Shown: positions 45,024-54,191 of the stretch, in pieces
Numbering within the stretch: position 1 is the stretch's first letter
Layout: the number at the start of each line of letters is the position of its first letter
Assembly (NCBI RefSeq): GCF_002155965.1
Contig: NZ_MUMH01000028.1
Location: 26,896 to 90,895, forward strand
Origin: Allokutzneria sp. NRRL B-24872
Lineage (GTDB): Bacteria > Actinomycetota > Actinomycetes > Mycobacteriales > Pseudonocardiaceae
Direction of reading: 5' to 3'
Length of the DNA: 64,000 nucleotides
Made by a program: the position numbers and the translations under genes
Notes under the pieces: generated by a model
Seen by the model: the letters and a program-made list of their open reading frames with translations, nothing else
Told to the model about the DNA's origin: nothing
Database searches by the model: none

Positions 45024-45680
45024 GTGGACCGCAGGCAGCGCTACCGCGAGCAGACGCGGGACGAGGCGAAGCGCATCGCGCTGGAGCAGCTGGCCGAGGC
45101 CGGGCCGGGCGGGATCTCCGTCAACGCCATCGCCAAGCGCATGGGCGTCACCGGACCCGCCCTCTACCGGTACTTCGCGAACCGGGACGCGCTGCTCACG
45201 GCCCTGATCGAGGACGCGTACAACGACCTCGCGGACACCATGCAGGCGGCGGTCACCCACCGAGCCGCGAACGCCACGCAGATGCGCGCGCTCGCCACCG
45301 CCATGCGCGAGTGGGCGATCACGCAGCCGCACCGCTACCTGCTGCTCTTCGGGACGCCGGTGCCCGGGTACGAGGCGCCGATCGAGACCCTGGCCGCTGC
45401 GCACCGCTCTATGACCGCCGTGCTCGCGACCGTCGGCGAAGACCCGGAGCACGCGAACCGGCGCTCGACGCTCTACCGCCAGCTCGGCGCGTGGGGCGAG
45501 AAGATGCAGACCGGCGACCTCACGCCCAAGCAGCTCCACTGGGGAATCACCGTGTGGACTCGCCTGCACGGGGTGATCAGCCTCGAAGTCACCGGCCAGT
45601 TCACGCTGACCGGAGTCGACCCCGAGCTGGTCTTCAAGGCCGAGGTGGAGTCACTCGTCGCGTGGGGCGAGCGCGGCTAG
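45024..45680 (+). CDS. TetR-family regulator
   Basis: 218 residues from GTG 45024, which has GGGAGG 8 nt upstream; a TTG at 45003 is the alternative. DNA-binding domain with VNAIAKRMGVTGPALYRYFA (about 33-52), then a WHG-like ligand domain (HRYLLLFGTPVPGYEAP). Divergent from the quinone oxidoreductase gene, which it probably represses. Confidence 0.87.
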   Translation: MDRRQRYREQTRDEAKRIALEQLAEAGPGGISVNAIAKRMGVTGPALYRYFANRDALLTALIEDAYNDLADTMQAAVTHRAANATQMRALATAMREWAITQPHRYLLLFGTPVPGYEAPIETLAAAHRSMTAVLATVGEDPEHANRRSTLYRQLGAWGEKMQTGDLTPKQLHWGITVWTRLHGVISLEVTGQFTLTGVDPELVFKAEVESLVAWGERG

Positions 45681-46076
45681 CACTCGTGATCCCGTGCTGT
45701 ACAAGGCGATCAGTAGCGGCCGCAGTTCCATGCCAGCGTCGGTCAACCGGTAGCTCGTGCGCACGGGGAAGCCCGACAGGCGGACTTTCGCGACGAGTCC
45801 CTGAGCGACCAACTCGCCGAGCCGATCGGTCAGCACCTTCGCGGTCAGCGTCGGCAACCGGCCGCGCAGCTCGCCGAACGAGCATGGGCCGTGCATCAGC
45901 TCGCGCAGCACGAGCGTCGCCCACCTGCCGGAGATCGCCGCGAGCGCGACTTCGACCGGGCACGTCGACTCCGGCTTGTCCGTGCGTCCTCGCGCGTCCG
46001 GGACCAGCTCGGCGTCAGTTTCCGTTTGGTGACCGACGAGACGCTCCGCTTCGCTGGTTTCATGACTACTGACCAC
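45651..46076 (-). CDS. HxlR-family transcriptional regulator
   Basis: 141 residues with the HxlR winged helix: CPVEVALAAISGRWATLVLRE (about 39-59), SFGELRGRLPTLTAKVLTDRL and RTSYRLTDAG. The N-terminal 35 residues are unusually long; GTG 46074-46076 is the only in-frame start before the domain. It abuts the start of the divergent SnoaL-like gene and overlaps the TetR gene by 30 bp. Confidence 0.8.
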   Translation of the reverse strand: MVSSHETSEAERLVGHQTETDAELVPDARGRTDKPESTCPVEVALAAISGRWATLVLRELMHGPCSFGELRGRLPTLTAKVLTDRLGELVAQGLVAKVRLSGFPVRTSYRLTDAGMELRPLLIALYSTGSRVLAALAPRDE

Positions 46077-46412
46077 ATGCCAAGTGTGCGCCTTCCCGAG
46101 CAGTTCCGGGAGGCGTTCAACTCAGCTTCGAGCTCCGCCGTTGACGCCTTGTACGAGCCCGACGGGGTGTTCGTCGACGGCCCGGGCACCCCGACGACCG
46201 GCCTGGATCGCAAGCGCGCCAACGAGAAGATGCTCGCGCTCGGGGAGCCCATCGAGGTCCGGCCGCGGCACGCCTACGTCGCGGGCGACATCGCCCTGCT
46301 CATCGTCGACTGGAGCATCGGTGACGTGCGCGGCACGGCGACCGACGTCGCTCGCCGGGGCCCGGACGGCGTGTGGCGCTACGTGATCGACAACCCGTTC
46401 GGCACGGCCTGA
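46077..46412 (+). CDS. SnoaL-like protein
   Basis: 111 residues of the NTF2 fold (FREAFNSASSSAVDALYEPDGVF, then DIALLIVDWSIG and GVWRYVIDNPFG). ATG 46077 or 46062 could start it; 46077 lies directly against the divergent HxlR start, leaving no untranslated region. The HxlR protein is the obvious candidate regulator. Confidence 0.75.
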   Translation: MPSVRLPEQFREAFNSASSSAVDALYEPDGVFVDGPGTPTTGLDRKRANEKMLALGEPIEVRPRHAYVAGDIALLIVDWSIGDVRGTATDVARRGPDGVWRYVIDNPFGTA

Positions 46413-47249
46413 CTACTGCTTGGCGATGCCCTCCACGGGCGTGGTGTCCCACGGCAGCAGGTCGACGCCGAGCCAGGGCATCACGCCCGTGCTCTGCAGC
46501 GCGGCGACCGACAACCACAGCGCCAGCAGGCTGAACAGGGGCAGCACGATCATGTTCTCGACCGTGCCGCCGGTCTTCATCCGCAGGATCTTCGGCGGCG
46601 CCACCGGGTACCAGGTCTTGCCCGCGATCGGCACCGGCCACAGCATCGGGCAGCCCATCTCGGTGATCGCGTCGCCGATGAAGTGCGCCACGCAGCCGAT
46701 CGCCACCGCCAGCCCGCACGCCCCCGCCAGCTCCGGCGCCCCGTTCACCCACTGCCAGCACAGCAGCGACAACCCCGCCGAGGTCAGCGCGATCGTCATC
46801 GCGTCGCGCTTCGGGTGCCACTCGTGCAGCAGCCCGCGCACCGCCAAACCGCAGAAGAAGAACATCACGAACGGCAGCGCGTAGGTGTTGCTGAGCTGGA
46901 TCAGCGCCGTCGTCGCGAGCCCGGCGAGGACCGCGAAGACGATCGTGTGCGTGAAACCGCGGTGCCCGCCGTGCCGGTTGGAGTCCTTCTTCGTGCGGGT
47001 GCCCCGGTAGATCTTGTGGCTGAGCCAGTTGATCCCCGCCGACATGCTCTTGCTGATCGGCCCGAACGTGCGCGCCACCGTGGAGCTGGGGTGGTCCAGG
47101 TCCGGCAGCAGCGCCGCCCCCGTCGCCAGCGCCCCGCCCACCACGATCGCGGGCGCGGTGAACGCGCCGAAGTCGTACGCGGCGCCCAGCACCGCGACCC
47201 CGCTCCACGCCGCCAGCCCACTGATGGCGTGCGTCGGCCCCATCGACAT
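46413..47249 (-). CDS. YdjM-like membrane-bound metal-dependent hydrolase
   Basis: 278 residues with about six helices and the DUF457 metal motif: MGPTHAISG at the N-terminus, LLPDLDHPSS (about 48) and HRGFTHT (about 97), supplying the His/Asp ligands. A role in membrane or DNA-damage responses is suggested for E. coli YdjM but is not proven here. Its stop abuts the SnoaL-like stop. Confidence 0.82.
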   Translation of the reverse strand: MSMGPTHAISGLAAWSGVAVLGAAYDFGAFTAPAIVVGGALATGAALLPDLDHPSSTVARTFGPISKSMSAGINWLSHKIYRGTRTKKDSNRHGGHRGFTHTIVFAVLAGLATTALIQLSNTYALPFVMFFFCGLAVRGLLHEWHPKRDAMTIALTSAGLSLLCWQWVNGAPELAGACGLAVAIGCVAHFIGDAITEMGCPMLWPVPIAGKTWYPVAPPKILRMKTGGTVENMIVLPLFSLLALWLSVAALQSTGVMPWLGVDLLPWDTTPVEGIAKQ

Positions 47250-47324
47250 CCCGCGCCCCCTGAAGATCGTCCGCTGCGCGAGAGGCTATGCGATCTTCCC
47301 CTCGCCGGGGGAGGCCGTCCCCAT

Positions 47325-47434
47325 CACCTCAATGACTCGTTCGTTTGGTTGAACGTGCTGAACGAGTCATTGAGGTGGCTCCACGTGCTGAATGACTCGT
47401 TCAGTCCGTCTAACCACATCAATGAGTCATTCAG
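47325..47434. repeat. Four-unit TGA(G/C)TCA repeat cluster
   Basis: 47325-47342 and 47360-47377 form a perfect 18-bp stem. 47388-47404 (CTGAATGACTCGTTCAG) is a near palindrome and 47415-47434 is a fourth unit. All share the core AATGA(G/C)TC(A/G)TT with the inverted repeat at 17322-17374. The cluster lies between the response-regulator stop and the YdjM-like promoter region. Confidence 0.75.
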
Positions 47435-47437
47435 GGC

Positions 47438-48070
47438 TTAACGGCGGCCGGGGGTGATGAGGCCGAGCTCGTAGGCGGTGGCGACGGCGGCGGCGCGGTC
47501 GTTGACGCCGAGCTTGGCGTAGACGTGCAGCAGGTGCGTCTTCACGGTGGCCTCGCTGATGAACAGCTTGGCGGCGGCCTCGCGGTTGGTCATGCCGAGC
47601 GCGATCAGGCCGAGCACTTCGAGTTCGCGCTGGGTCAGCGGTTCCTTGGCGGGGGAGCGGACCTGGCTGAGCAGCTTGGTGGCGATGGCGGGCGCCAGCA
47701 CGGCCTCGCCCCGCGCGGCGGCCTCGACGGCGCGGAACAGCTCGGACTTGGGCGCGTCCTTGAGGAGGTAGCCGGTCGCGCCCGCCTCGATCGCGGGCAG
47801 CACGTCGGCGTCGGTGTCGTAGGTGGTCAGCACCAGGACCCGCGTCCGCAGCCGCCGCTCGGCGATCGTGCGGATCGCGGTCACGCCGTCGGTGCCGGGC
47901 ATCCGCAGGTCCATCAGCGCGACGTCCGGGTCCAGCGCCGTGACCAGGGTGACCGCCTCGGCCCCGTCAGCGGCTTCACCGACGACCTCGAAGCGCGCGT
48001 CGCCGGTGAACATGCCGCGCAGCCCGTCGCGCACCACCGGGTGGTCGTCGACGATCAGCACTGTGATCAA
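47438..48070 (-). CDS. NarL-family response regulator of ABC system 2
   Basis: 210 residues: receiver with Asp in VALMDLRMP (about 55) and Lys in YLLKDAPK, and a LuxR helix-turn-helix (LTQRELEVLGLIALGMTNRE, about 147-166). TTG 48068-48070 overlaps the kinase stop (TTGA); GTG 48059-48061 is an alternative. It pairs with the kinase next to it and probably controls the ABC exporter upstream. Confidence 0.88.
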   Translation of the reverse strand: MITVLIVDDHPVVRDGLRGMFTGDARFEVVGEAADGAEAVTLVTALDPDVALMDLRMPGTDGVTAIRTIAERRLRTRVLVLTTYDTDADVLPAIEAGATGYLLKDAPKSELFRAVEAAARGEAVLAPAIATKLLSQVRSPAKEPLTQRELEVLGLIALGMTNREAAAKLFISEATVKTHLLHVYAKLGVNDRAAAVATAYELGLITPGRR

Positions 48071-49317
48071 GGCTGTCCTCCAACGGGAATCGCCGGAACG
48101 GTCGCGGAGACCGCGGTGCCGGAGCCGGGCTCGGATTCGATGGCCAGTGTCCCGGAGAGCCCTTCGACCCGCTGCCGCATCGACGTGAACCCGAACCCGG
48201 AACTGTCCACAGTGGACAAGAACCCGACGCCGTCGTCCCGCACGTCCAAGGTCACCACGTCTTCCATGTACGACAACGTCAACCCGATCCGATCGGCGCG
48301 CGCGTGCTTGGCCACATTGGCCAGCGCTTCCTGGGCCGTGCGCAGCAGCGCCACCTCGACATCGGCGTGCAGCGGGCGAGCGGTGCCGGTCGAGGTGAAC
48401 TCGGCGGCCACCCCGTTGATCTTCGACCACTGCCGCACGACGTCGCCGAGCGCGTCGGACAGGCGGGCGGACTCCAGCGCTTCCGGGCGAATGGCGTGCA
48501 CGGAGCGCCGCGCCTCGCGCAGGCTCTCCCGCGCCAGCGTCGCCGCGTTGTCCAGGTGTCGCCGTTGCTGAGCCGGATCGCCGTCGGCGGCCTGGAGTTG
48601 GGTGATGATGCCGGTCAGCCCCTGCGCGATGGTGTCGTGGATCTCGCGCGCCATCCGTTGCCGCTCCTCGGTCACCCCGGCCTCGCGCGCCTGCTCCAGC
48701 AACTGGGCCTGCAACCCCGCGTTCACCCGCATCGCGGCTTCGAGCTGTTCGTTGACCTCGGTCAGCTCGTTGATCGCGTCCTGCCGCTTCTGGCTCTCCC
48801 CGCCCGCTGCCCACCCCGCGAAGGCCAGCGGAATCGCCACGTTCACCAGCACGATGAACGGTGAGGTCGTCGGGAACGCGGTCAGTCCGGTCTGCGCGGT
48901 GAGCCCGCCGATCGAGGTCACCCCGACCGCGAAGACCGCCCAGTGCGCCGGGAACAGCGCGTACGCGTACGGGTAGCCGAGCGCGCCGAAGATCGAGAAG
49001 ATCGGCGATGTCGACACCAGAGAGAAGACCGACGCGAGCAACCCGCAGTAGAACACCAGCCCGAGCACGGGCCGCCCCGCCAGCCAGCCGGTGGTGTTGC
49101 GCCGGGGCGAGAAGCCCGGCTGGGTCCGCAGCAGCGTCCCGACGAGCAGCCACAGCGCCGCCACCGCGATCAAGGCGAACAGCAGCGGCGCTTGGTCCTT
49201 GCGGTCGTCGATCAACGTCCACAGCGCGGTGGACAGGGCGAGCGCGGCGTAGCCGATCACGACGAGCACCCGCCCGCCGTACTTCTCCCAGAACTGCGCC
49301 TTGCCCACCGCGCCCAC
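48067..49317 (-). CDS. NarL-type sensor histidine kinase of ABC system 2
   Basis: 416 residues, about five N-terminal helices (to about 190) without a large extracellular domain, then a coiled coil, HisKA_3 with phospho-His in RMAREIHDTIAQGL (about 236) and an ATPase domain (DDGVGF). Such intramembrane kinases often sense cell-wall antibiotics and sit beside their exporters. It contains the palindrome at 48205-48217. It begins 1 bp away from the permease stop. Confidence 0.87.
   Translation of the reverse strand: MGAVGKAQFWEKYGGRVLVVIGYAALALSTALWTLIDDRKDQAPLLFALIAVAALWLLVGTLLRTQPGFSPRRNTTGWLAGRPVLGLVFYCGLLASVFSLVSTSPIFSIFGALGYPYAYALFPAHWAVFAVGVTSIGGLTAQTGLTAFPTTSPFIVLVNVAIPLAFAGWAAGGESQKRQDAINELTEVNEQLEAAMRVNAGLQAQLLEQAREAGVTEERQRMAREIHDTIAQGLTGIITQLQAADGDPAQQRRHLDNAATLARESLREARRSVHAIRPEALESARLSDALGDVVRQWSKINGVAAEFTSTGTARPLHADVEVALLRTAQEALANVAKHARADRIGLTLSYMEDVVTLDVRDDGVGFLSTVDSSGFGFTSMRQRVEGLSGTLAIESEPGSGTAVSATVPAIPVGGQP
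48205..48217. repeat. GTCCACWGTGGAC palindrome, copy 4
   Basis: GTCCACAGTGGAC; on the coding (minus) strand it reads TCC ACT GTG GAC, Ser-Thr-Val-Asp (LSTVDS). Confidence 0.85.
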
Positions 49318-50058
49318 CTACTCCCAACGGAACAGGGCGGCTGCCACTGATCCCAGCACCACGGCGATACCGGCCAGCACCATCGCGTGCAACGGCTGGA
49401 GGCCGACGCCCGACCAAGTGTCGCGCAGCCCCTGCAACGCCGCCCCCAAGGGCGTGAAGTCGCCGATCGTGGCCAGCCAGGACGGCATCGCCTCCTTCGG
49501 CGTCCAGACCCCGCCGAGGAACATGCTGGGGAAGAACAGCATCATCCCGGCCGCCGTCGCCGCACGGGTCGTCGGCGCGAGCGCGGCAACCACCAGACCG
49601 ACCGAGAACAGCGCGGCGATGCTCAGCGCGAGCGTTCCCGCGAACGCCAGGACGTTCGACGGCAGCGGGATGCCGAGCGCGAGGTGCCCGACGCCGACCA
49701 CCACGGCCGTGGACACCAGCGCGGTGCTCGCCCCCACGATGATCTGCGCGATCAGCACCATCGCCGGGTGCACGGGCGTCGCGCGCAACCTGCGCAGGAC
49801 CCCCTTCTCCCGGTAGGCCGCCAGGTAGCTCGGCAGCGTGTTGAAGGACAGCGTCGCCAGTGCGAGCGCCAGCGCGATCGACGCGACGAAGTACGCCGCG
49901 TTCAACCCCTCCAGGTCCGGCGGCCCCCCGTCGCCCTGGAACTGCAACCCGATCGCCAGCAGCAGGAACACCGGTAGCACCAGGGCGAACAGCGGCGAGA
50001 TCTTGTCCCGCAGGAACAACTTCGCCTCGATCAGGGTGAGCTTGCCCAAGCCGTTCAC
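49318..50058 (-). CDS. ABC-2 permease, system 2
   Basis: 246 residues, six helices, with the ABC2 motif REKGVLRRLRATPVHPAMVL (about 84-103) and MLFFPSMFLGGVWTP. It is the membrane part of a drug-type exporter with the ATPase encoded upstream; their genes overlap by 4 bp (ATGA). Confidence 0.87.
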   Translation of the reverse strand: MNGLGKLTLIEAKLFLRDKISPLFALVLPVFLLLAIGLQFQGDGGPPDLEGLNAAYFVASIALALALATLSFNTLPSYLAAYREKGVLRRLRATPVHPAMVLIAQIIVGASTALVSTAVVVGVGHLALGIPLPSNVLAFAGTLALSIAALFSVGLVVAALAPTTRAATAAGMMLFFPSMFLGGVWTPKEAMPSWLATIGDFTPLGAALQGLRDTWSGVGLQPLHAMVLAGIAVVLGSVAAALFRWE

Positions 50059-50957
50059 TCGTCTCCTCCGGTCAGCGTCACGTACGCCTCGTCCAGCGTC
50101 GGCTGGTCCAGCCGCAGGTCCGCGACGAGCACGTGCTCCCTGGCGAGCAGGCCGGTCACCTCATCGGCGAACCCGCCGGTCCCGGTCACCACCACCTCGG
50201 ACCTCGTCCGAACGACCTCGCGCACCCCCGGTAGCCGCGCGAGGGCGTTCTCGTCGAAGGCCGCGACCGGCCGGAACCGCAGCCGCCGCTCGGAGAACGT
50301 GCTGTCGACCAGCCCCGTCGGCGTGTCCAGCGCGACCACGCGGCCCTTGTCGAAGATCGCGACGCGGTCGCACAGCGCCTCCACCTCGTCCATGAAGTGG
50401 CTGACCAGCACGACCGTCACCCCCGTCGCGCGCATCTCCGAGATCAGCTTCCAGGTGGCCCGCCGCGCCTGCGGGTCGAGCCCGGTGGTCAGCTCGTCCA
50501 GGAACGCGACCTTGGGCTTGCCGACCAGGGCCAGCGCGATGAACAGCCGCTGCTTCTGGCCGCCGGAGAGCGCGGAGAAGCGAGCGTTGCGCTTGTCCGC
50601 CAATCCCCACTGCTCCAACAGTTCCCGCCAGTCGCGCGGGTCGCGGTAGAAGGAGGCGTAGAGCTCGAGCGCCTCCCACACCTTGATCAGTTCGGGCAGC
50701 TGGGCCTGCTGGAGCTGGACCCCGACGGCTTGGCGCAGCTCGCGCTCGTCCTTGGTCGGGTCAAGCCCGAGCACGCGGATCGTGCCGGAATCGGGGCGCC
50801 GCAAGCCTTCCACGCACTCCACGGCGGTCGTCTTGCCCGCGCCGTTGGGGCCGAGGATGCCGAAGATCTCGCCCTCCTCGACGGAGAAGGAGACATCGCG
50901 CAGCGCCACGTGGTCGCCGTAGCGCTTCCCGAGGCCGCTCACTTCGATGATGGACAT
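50055..50957 (-). CDS. ABC transporter ATPase, system 2
   Basis: 300 residues: Walker A GPNGAGKTT (about 39), signature LSGGQKQRL, Walker B VAFLDELTTGLD (with Leu in place of the usual Pro after DE) and switch His in VSHFMDE. DrrA-like drug exporter type. It leads the operon ATPase-permease-kinase-regulator, an arrangement typical of self-regulated resistance modules. ATG 50955-50957. Confidence 0.88.
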   Translation of the reverse strand: MSIIEVSGLGKRYGDHVALRDVSFSVEEGEIFGILGPNGAGKTTAVECVEGLRRPDSGTIRVLGLDPTKDERELRQAVGVQLQQAQLPELIKVWEALELYASFYRDPRDWRELLEQWGLADKRNARFSALSGGQKQRLFIALALVGKPKVAFLDELTTGLDPQARRATWKLISEMRATGVTVVLVSHFMDEVEALCDRVAIFDKGRVVALDTPTGLVDSTFSERRLRFRPVAAFDENALARLPGVREVVRTRSEVVVTGTGGFADEVTGLLAREHVLVADLRLDQPTLDEAYVTLTGGDE

Positions 50958-51183
50958 GCCACTAGCTTGCGGCGCCGCTGAGCTGGGCGAATCGACCGCG
51001 CGGCCCCGGTGTCGGGCGGTGCCGGCTGACCGCGAATCCACCGTTCGGTTGATGCTCGGCGAGCCGGGACCGTGCACCCAACACGGGTGTGTGGTCCTGC
51101 TTCATCCGAACCCCCTCGGTCGCTACGATGGTCCTACGAGTCGGATATCTCGATGGATCGAAGCATTTGGGTCGGGAGGGTCG

Positions 51184-51663
51184 ATGTCAGGCGGTGCGTC
51201 CTCGCGCGCGGAGCTGCTCGCCGAGCTGGAAGGGGTCATGCGGGACAGCGCCTCCAGGGGGCTGCTCATGCACCAGGCGATAGCCGACCGCTTCGGGCTC
51301 GGCGCGACCGACATCAAGTGCCTCGACCTGGCGCGCGACGAGGAGAACCTGACCGCGGGCAAGCTCGCCGAGATCACCGGCCTCAGCACCTCCGCGGTCA
51401 CCGCGCTGCTCGACCGGCTGGAGAAGGCCGACTTCATCGAGCGCCGCCGCGACCCCAGCGACCGCAGGCGCGTTTTCGTCGTCTCCACGGGAAGGCGCGA
51501 GGCCGAGACCGCGCGGGCGTTCGCGCCGCTGCGCGAGCTGATGCTGCGCGGGCTGGAGGGCTGCGGCGAGCAGGAGCTGCGGCTGATCCACGACTTCCTG
51601 CGCGGCGTCACCGACGGCGTGACCGAGATGGTGCGGCTCTACCGCGCTGAATCCAGGAGCTAG
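51184..51663 (+). CDS. MarR-family regulator
   Basis: 159 residues with the winged-helix region KLAEITGLSTSAVTALLDRLEK (about 60-80; helix 3 recognition) and wing RRRDPSDRRRVFV. GGGAGG lies 3-4 nt before ATG 51184. It is divergent from the ABC system 2 operon with 226 bp between, so it may control that operon. Confidence 0.87.
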   Translation: MSGGASSRAELLAELEGVMRDSASRGLLMHQAIADRFGLGATDIKCLDLARDEENLTAGKLAEITGLSTSAVTALLDRLEKADFIERRRDPSDRRRVFVVSTGRREAETARAFAPLRELMLRGLEGCGEQELRLIHDFLRGVTDGVTEMVRLYRAESRS

Positions 51664-51777
51664 AACTCGCCTGGCAGTCGGGAAGCGGCCAGCATCACAC
51701 TGGCCGGGTCAGGCGGTGGGCGCGCATAGCAGTACGCTTGTCCCGCTTGCACCGTCGCGAGAGGAGCGCTCCGCCGT

Positions 51778-52995
51778 ATGAGCAAGATCAAGGTCCAAGG
51801 CACTGTCGTCGAGCTCGACGGCGACGAGATGACCCGGATCATCTGGCAGTTCATCAAGGACAAGCTGGTCCACCCGTACCTCGACGTGAACCTCGAGTAC
51901 TACGACCTGGGCATGGAGCACCGGGACGCCACGGACGACCAGGTCACCATCGACTCGGCGAACGCCATCAAGCGCCACGGCGTCGGCGTCAAGTGCGCCA
52001 CCATCACGCCGGACGAGGCGCGGGTCGAGGAGTTCGGCCTGAAGAAGATGTGGCGCAGCCCGAACGGCACCATCCGCAACATTCTGGGTGGCGTCGTCTT
52101 CCGCGAGCCGATCATCATCTCCAACATCCCGCGCCTGGTGCCGGGCTGGACGCAGCCGATCATCATCGGCCGCCACGCCCACGGCGACCAGTACAAGGCG
52201 ACCGACTTCAAGGTCCCCGGCCCGGGCACGCTGACCGTGACCTTCCAGCCGGCCGACGGCTCCGAGCCGATGGAGTTCGAGGTCGCGCAGTACCCGGAGG
52301 GCGGCGGTGTCGCCCTGTCGATGTACAACTACCGCAAGTCGATCGAGGACTTCGCGCGCGCGTCGTTCAGCTACGGCCTGCAGCGCAACTACCCGGTCTA
52401 CATGTCGACCAAGAACACGATCCTCAAGGCCTACGACGGCATGTTCAAGGACGTGTTCCAGGAGATCTTCGACGCCGAGTTCAAGGCCGACTTCGACGCC
52501 AAGGGCCTGACCTACGAGCACCGCCTCATCGACGACATGGTCGCCGCGGCCATGAAGTGGGAGGGCGGCTACGTCTGGGCGTGCAAGAACTACGACGGTG
52601 ACGTGCAGTCCGACACCGTCGCCCAGGGCTTCGGCTCGCTCGGCCTGATGACCTCCGTGCTGATGACCCCGGACGGCAAGACCGTCGAGGCCGAGGCCGC
52701 GCACGGCACGGTGACCCGGCACTACCGCCAGCACCAGGCGGGCAAGCCGACCTCCACCAACCCGATCGCGTCCATCTACGCCTGGACCCGGGGCCTCGCG
52801 CACCGCGGCAAGCTGGACAACACCCCCGAGGTGATCGGCTTCGCCAACTCGCTGGAGCGCGTGGTCATCGAGACCGTCGAGAGCGGCAAGATGACCAAGG
52901 ACCTGGCCCTGCTGATCGGCAAGGACCAGCCGTGGCAGACCACCGAGGAGTTCCTGGCCTCGCTGGATGAGAACCTGCAGAAGAAGATGGCCTGA
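51778..52995 (+). CDS. icd: NADP-dependent isocitrate dehydrogenase (dimeric, type II)
   Basis: 405 residues close to the eukaryote-like homodimeric [16 protein letters not shown] (about 9-21), [15 protein letters not shown], the substrate loop SPNGTIRN (about 94-101), GDQYKATD and the NADP site [12 protein letters not shown] (about 305-316). It makes 2-oxoglutarate and NADPH in the TCA cycle. A strong terminator follows at 53011-53044. Confidence 0.95.
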   Translation: MSKIKVQGTVVELDGDEMTRIIWQFIKDKLVHPYLDVNLEYYDLGMEHRDATDDQVTIDSANAIKRHGVGVKCATITPDEARVEEFGLKKMWRSPNGTIRNILGGVVFREPIIISNIPRLVPGWTQPIIIGRHAHGDQYKATDFKVPGPGTLTVTFQPADGSEPMEFEVAQYPEGGGVALSMYNYRKSIEDFARASFSYGLQRNYPVYMSTKNTILKAYDGMFKDVFQEIFDAEFKADFDAKGLTYEHRLIDDMVAAAMKWEGGYVWACKNYDGDVQSDTVAQGFGSLGLMTSVLMTPDGKTVEAEAAHGTVTRHYRQHQAGKPTSTNPIASIYAWTRGLAHRGKLDNTPEVIGFANSLERVVIETVESGKMTKDLALLIGKDQPWQTTEEFLASLDENLQKKMA

Positions 52996-53010
52996 TCCTT
53001 CTTCTCCTGT

Positions 53011-53044
53011 GTGAGGGCCGTCCCCGGTTGGGGGCGGCCCTCAC
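53011..53044 (+). terminator. Terminator of icd
   Basis: 10-bp stem GTGAGGGCCG / CGGCCCTCAC plus four more G-C pairs after a bulged T, around a 5-nt loop, 16 bp after the icd stop. Confidence 0.8.
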
Positions 53045-53176
53045 GCGTTGTGCGGCCGCTGCCCCCAACGGGTGGAGCCATCGGGTTCCTCGGGTGCACT
53101 TCGCGCGCAGGTCTTCGCAGCTCAGGAAGGGGGCGATATACCAGGAGCAGGCATCGGGGCCGATCTTGGAGGGACC

Positions 53177-53491
53177 GTGTTCCTGTTCCTGCGTCCACTA
53201 CTGCTCATCGGCGCCGCCGTCGCGGGCTTCATCGTGCTGTCCAACATGGGCGCCGCGCCCCAAGCCCCAGAACTCGTCGGCGGCGTGCAGCGCTGCGACT
53301 TCAAGGTCACCGCCGACCTGCTCAACGTCAGAACCGGCCCGAGCACCCAGTACCCGGTCGCGGTCAAGCTCCGCAGGGACGCGCTCACCCCGGGCACCGT
53401 CGAGCTGGACAACGGCTTCCGCAAGCTCGGCAACGAGCGCTGGGTGGCCGACCAGTTCCTCAGCCCGGACAAGCTCAACACCTGCCGCTGA
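53177..53491 (+). CDS. SH3-domain surface protein
   Basis: 104 residues from GTG 53177, with GGAGGG just upstream. One membrane helix (FLFLRPLLLIGAAVAGFIVL) anchors a bacterial SH3 domain (ADLLNVRTGPSTQYPVAVKL, about 48-67; RWVADQFL). The domain should lie outside the cell and may bind wall peptides. Function unknown. Confidence 0.78.
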   Translation: MFLFLRPLLLIGAAVAGFIVLSNMGAAPQAPELVGGVQRCDFKVTADLLNVRTGPSTQYPVAVKLRRDALTPGTVELDNGFRKLGNERWVADQFLSPDKLNTCR

Positions 53492-53518
53492 CCAGGGCTC
53501 GCGTGACATGGTGAGGCC

Positions 53519-54151
53519 ATGTCCCCCTTCGACGGCACGACCATGGCGACCTACGTCGCCGCGTGCTTCGCGCTCGTCCTCGTACCGGGGCCCGCTCAGG
53601 CCCTCGTGCTCGTGCGCACCGCGAACGGTGGCCGGCGCGCGGGCGTGCTGACCACGCTCGGCCTCAGCGTCGGCACCCTCGTGCACACGGCCGCCGCCGC
53701 GATCGGGCTCTCCGCGCTGCTCGCGGGCTCCGCCGTCGCGTTCTCCGTCCTCAAGTACCTCGGCGCCGCGTACCTGGTTCACCTGGCCTGGCGCGCGTGG
53801 CAGGACGGCTCCCGCCCTCTTGCGGCCGCCCCGCCGGAGCCTCCCGGCAGCAAGGTGTTCACCAGCGCCGTGCTCGCCGGGGTGCTCAACCCGAAGACAG
53901 CGCTGTTCTTCCTCGCCTTCCTCCCGCAGTTCGTGCACCCCGAGCGCGGGTGGGTGGTGCTCCAGTTCCTCGTGCTCGGCCTCGTCCTCGCTGTCGTCGG
54001 AGTGCTGACCGACTGCGTGCTCTCCGTCGCCGCCGGCGCGCTGACCGCCCGGCTCAACCGGAACCACCGCTTCCACCAGTGGCGGCAGCGGGTGACCGCG
54101 ACCGTCTTCCTCGCCCTCGGCGTCCGCCTCGCCCTGACCGAGCAGTCCTGA
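53519..54151 (+). CDS. LysE-family amino-acid exporter
   Basis: 210 residues, about six helices, with the family motif VPGPAQALVLVRTANGGRRA (about 22-41) and AVLAGVLNPKTALFFLAF. It exports an amino acid or homoserine-lactone-like compound; the substrate is not predictable. It stands alone. Confidence 0.88.
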   Translation: MSPFDGTTMATYVAACFALVLVPGPAQALVLVRTANGGRRAGVLTTLGLSVGTLVHTAAAAIGLSALLAGSAVAFSVLKYLGAAYLVHLAWRAWQDGSRPLAAAPPEPPGSKVFTSAVLAGVLNPKTALFFLAFLPQFVHPERGWVVLQFLVLGLVLAVVGVLTDCVLSVAAGALTARLNRNHRFHQWRQRVTATVFLALGVRLALTEQS

Positions 54152-54191
54152 CCCGGTGACGCGACCGGTCCCGGTGTGAGAAAATCGCACT

